A stretch of 64,000 nt of DNA, from contig JALGQZ010000011.1 of assembly GCA_023105745.1 (NCBI GenBank), forward strand, positions 35,597,094 through 35,661,093, in the 5' to 3' direction. Source of the stretch: Austropuccinia psidii. Lineage: Eukaryota; Basidiomycota; Pucciniomycetes; Pucciniales; Sphaerophragmiaceae. Positions 61,080 to 64,000 of the stretch are shown here, piece after piece; the stretch's first letter is position 1, and each line of letters starts with the position of its first letter. The notes beneath the pieces are model-generated. The model ran no database searches. It was not told the DNA's origin and was given only the letters and a program-made list of their open reading frames with translations. The position numbers and the translations under genes were made by a program.

Positions 61080-61920
61080 AAGCTCTCAATCATGGCTAGC
61101 TAATGGTACTAGAAAAATTGAGGAAGAATCAAAACTATAGAGGTTATGGACAAAATAAAGCCAAATAAGAGTGAATAAAATAATTAGCTCTCATCTAACT
61201 TCTATTGTTTTAGTGTGAGATACCTCAAGTGGGGTCTGTTTGGAAATATCTCAAACATGAATTTCTAATGGTGAAATACATTTCCCCATAGCCCTTCTAG
61301 AAAAAAGGTCATTGAGCAAACAAGCTCAATACATGATCTATAACAAATTCACAAGTTGATAATGGAATTTAAAATTGGGATAACTTTATCATTTTTAATA
61401 CTAGCTATACCAAATGAGTAACAATTGTGTAAGGCACATCAAGGGCTAAAAAATGAGCCAATTAATAGCTCTGTATCTCTAAGCCTGACAAATATATTCA
61501 GATTTTAAGATTATAATCCCACACTGGCCAGTATGGGCTCTTGCTATGGGACAGCTGTCCATATGATCAAAATCTCAGCTAATCAATTGAGTTGAATGCT
61601 TTTTATTCTCTTATTTATCATGAATTGAAAAAAAGTCATATAGGGATGATATGTACAGCTTCTGACGCGTCAGAAGCACCAGAACACACCTATAAACTCC
61701 ATTGATGAAAATTGTAAGCCTGTATAGAGTAAAAATGAAAACTTGTGGCTCTAAAGCAACATTTCCACCCAATAACAGTCTTGATTCAGTGTATAGAACC
61801 ACAAACAAGCCCACAGTAGTGAAAATGTTCACTCTGTGGTTGTGTTCAGAGGTAAGGAACCTCCCACTAACCCAGAACAAGAGAGAAGGAGGCTTTTCCT
61901 CACCAAAAAGCTAATCAATA
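61080..61920 (-). repeat. LTR-like repeat, inverted arm
   Basis: Reverse complement matches 63,200-64,000 in order: GTGGGCTTGTTTGTGGTTCT / CTGGCTTGTGGTTTTG; TTATTGGG / GTATTGGGC; the dyad at 61,658-61,677; CCATAC-TGGCC / TGTATTGGCCC; CTTGTTTGCTC twice identical; and GTTAGATGAGAG at the end, followed by CCCTTATTTGGCTTTG-like sequence. No ends or duplications were found, so LTR is an inference from promoter-like content. Confidence 0.65.
61658..61677. promoter_or_regulatory. 20-bp perfect palindrome with two CpGs
   Basis: GCTTCTGACGCGTCAGAAGC is fully self-complementary. The equivalent position in the other arm (63,432-63,455) keeps an imperfect version, with ACGTGT-ATG-ACACGT (63,437-63,451) at its core. 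May be a dimeric transcription-factor site in an LTR-like promoter. Confidence 0.5.
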
Positions 61921-63199
61921 ATCCTGTTCTCATATTCTTAAATGGTATAACTTCATATATAGAGGTGGTATCATTATCATTAAACAGGTTATTATTTCAA
62001 TATTAATGATTGTAGGGTTTGTTGTTGTAAACCAACAGATAAACACTGCACTATGGGGTTTCAGTAGAGCTCACCATCACTAAGACTCATTAGTAAAGCC
62101 CCAAAACACTTATCCAATCATCTTTTAATAAGATTAATTCTTATTTATCATAATTATTTTCGTGTCACACTCAAGGTTGTAGCTTATTATTACAATTGTA
62201 AAGCTATATCATACAGTCACCCTGACAAGAAACTCTAATAGAGATATTTAAGGCTACAAAATAATTCTCTTCAACATAAAAAGCCAGGAATCACTTAAAA
62301 GTGCTTAAGAATAATATTAGCTAAGTAAAACCCAATAATGGTAAATTTGTACCTTGGTTTAGCTCAAAAAGGGTGGGTATCTTTAAATATTTAGCCATCT
62401 TGGTCTTTAAGCCAAATTTGGTACAGATAAACATGATTTTGAGGTATGAAGGAATGCCAAAATGTGATAAATCACCCTTTGAGATAGCTTTAACCCCTTA
62501 AGCACTAATAAAAGCCTTTTTGGTTGATGTTAAAGCCTTATAATCTATTGATTAAAAGATCCTGTGATTTAATTAAAGGCCAAAAGTAATGAAATTTTGT
62601 ATCAATTTTGAAACCCAATACCAGAGTCAAAAGGTTTGGGGAGTATGGCACCTTCTGTTAAAAAATTCTTTTTCCCCCTAATTTAAACTTTTCAATAAGA
62701 TATTATCCTAAGTCATTAATATTTAGTAGTATATTGATACCATTCCTGTGAGTCAATTAAGCTTGATTTTTTGCACAAATGAAAAATTTAACAACTCATG
62801 TTTGTTTCAGAATTTGTTTTTGTAGAACCATGGCCTACAAAAAAATCCAAATTTGAACTTGAATTTTGAATTTTGGCCTTCAAAGCCCCCATTCTTCTCT
62901 AAATTCCTTTTTACCCTTGTCAGGCTGAGTCTATTATAAAGCTATAATAACACTATTTACAGCTTCAACTATGACTGTGACATGCAATATAATAATAAAA
63001 AGTAGTTTTTATAAGAGTTGTAAGGCTTTTACTATGAGAGATAGGGGTGATGAGTGCTACTGAAATCCCAGGATGCACTTGATATCAGTTGATCAACTAT
63101 AATAAGAAGTAAAATACTAAGAATTGAAGTATAAACTGATTAATTCCAATATTATAACTGTTCTTGAAATTTTTACTATGTAGAAATGTAAGAGCAGGA
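61921..63199. other. Spacer between inverted LTR-like arms
   Basis: AT-rich, CpG-poor, no open frames of note. Could be internal sequence of the same element or unrelated. Confidence 0.4.
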
Positions 63200-64000
63200 T
63201 GGAGATTCCTTTTTTGGGCAGAGAAAAGTCCTTTTTTATCCTGAAAATGGGTGAAAAGGTGCTCTAGACCATTTCAAGTAGAGGTAGTGAAGTTGTTTCA
63301 ATTGAAAGGACTGGCTTGTGGTTTTGAAAAGACCTGTATCACCTGTATTGGGCTCAGATGTGGTTTTGAAACCACATTTGGGCAGTTTTCACCAATAGAG
63401 GGTGACCTCATCTGGGGACCACACAGCCCTCTTCTAACGTGTATGACACGTAGACTGCTGTATAGACCCTGTATGGGACCCCAGTATTGAACAATAAAAA
63501 GGATCCTTAATCCAATTGACACCTCATATTCAATTATATGGGAAAGTATCCCGCAGTAAAGGTGTATTGGCCCAACTGTGGTATTTTAACCTTGAAACTG
63601 CAATAACGTTGTCATTTTTGAAGATATGGAGCTCAACATTGGTTCACTTTGTATCCCTGAATGAGATATACAAAGTAGTACCTCACTTGATATGGGTAGC
63701 ATTAAATATGGCAAACTTATAACATGTTTAATTTCCATCATTCAGATATGGATTTCTCTCAAATCCTGTGTGGAACTTGTTTGCTCCATAACTTTTGTTC
63801 TAGATGAGTTATGGCAGAATGTATGGCACCATAAGATATCCCTGAATTTACTCTCTCCAAAATTACCCTACTTTAAGTATCTCACTAAAACTACAGAAGT
63901 TAGATGAGAGGTGAATATTTTGTTCACCCTTATTTGGCTTTGATTTGGCCATAACTTCAGTAGTTTTGATGCTAGCTCAGCTGGGCTAATAGAATAGAAT
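63200..64000 (+). repeat. LTR-like repeat, direct arm, cut by window end
   Basis: Partner of 61,080-61,920. Contains the near-palindrome TGTGGTTTTGAAACCACA (63,359-63,376), the ACGTGT/ACACGT dyad and a TATAGACC...CAATAAAA stretch near 63,460-63,500 that could serve as promoter or polyadenylation signal. Short open frames at 63,251-63,907 are chance. Continues beyond the window. Confidence 0.6.

Overview
The window looks like a piece of a large, very AT-rich basidiomycete genome, most likely a rust fungus (Pucciniales). Three things point there. There are two compact genes with short GT-AG introns: a fungal sterol C-24(28) reductase and a four-helix MARVEL-like protein. Both sit in small islands that still contain CpG. 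The rest is old, CpG-poor, stop-riddled transposon sequence. A GC-rich repeat at 48.2-49.8 kb carries Pro/Gly/Lys-rich chance ORFs of a kind I remember from predicted proteins of Austropuccinia psidii; the species guess is memory-based inference only.

Layout. 1-770: degenerate tandem repeat, about 155-165 bp per unit. 1,481-5,320, 9,012-13,013 and 24,523-28,536: three copies (two forward, one inverted) of a roughly 4-kb element with terminal inverted repeats and no visible transposase. 13.4-16.1 kb and 20.0-22.2 kb: zones of A and T runs on either side of a small island. That island (16.1-18.1 kb) holds the MARVEL-like gene on the minus strand (3 exons, 230 aa). 18.9-19.9 kb: relic of a gag-like coding region, minus strand. 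22,389-24,493: solo LTR with a 4-bp target duplication. 29.7-35.2 kb: a second CpG-bearing island with an intact 11-exon ERG4-type gene (31,689-34,465, plus strand, 489 aa). 35,214-41,458: PIF/Harbinger DNA transposon with matching inverted ends, TTA duplications, a decayed DDE transposase and, at the other end on the opposite strand, a decayed second transposon protein; its middle holds three minisatellites and an AT desert. 41.8-42.85 kb: decayed Tc1/mariner transposase. 43.7-57.05 kb: a decayed hAT transposase split in two by an 11.1-kb LTR retrotransposon (45,538-56,643), which itself contains a GC-rich solo-LTR-like insertion (48,246-49,826). 57-61 kb: mostly unassigned AT-rich DNA. 61.08-64.0 kb: two inverted, diverged copies of an LTR-like sequence sharing a dyad-symmetric motif.

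The two cellular genes are unrelated in function: ERG4-type reductases act in late ergosterol synthesis in the ER, and MARVEL-like proteins sit in membranes. They do not form a cluster. The main biological story is a layered record of transposon insertions. Its dating clues are target-site duplications, CpG loss and C-to-T style stop codons, while the two host genes keep open frames and clean splice sites. I found no CRISPR array, rRNA, convincing tRNA or bacterial-type operon.
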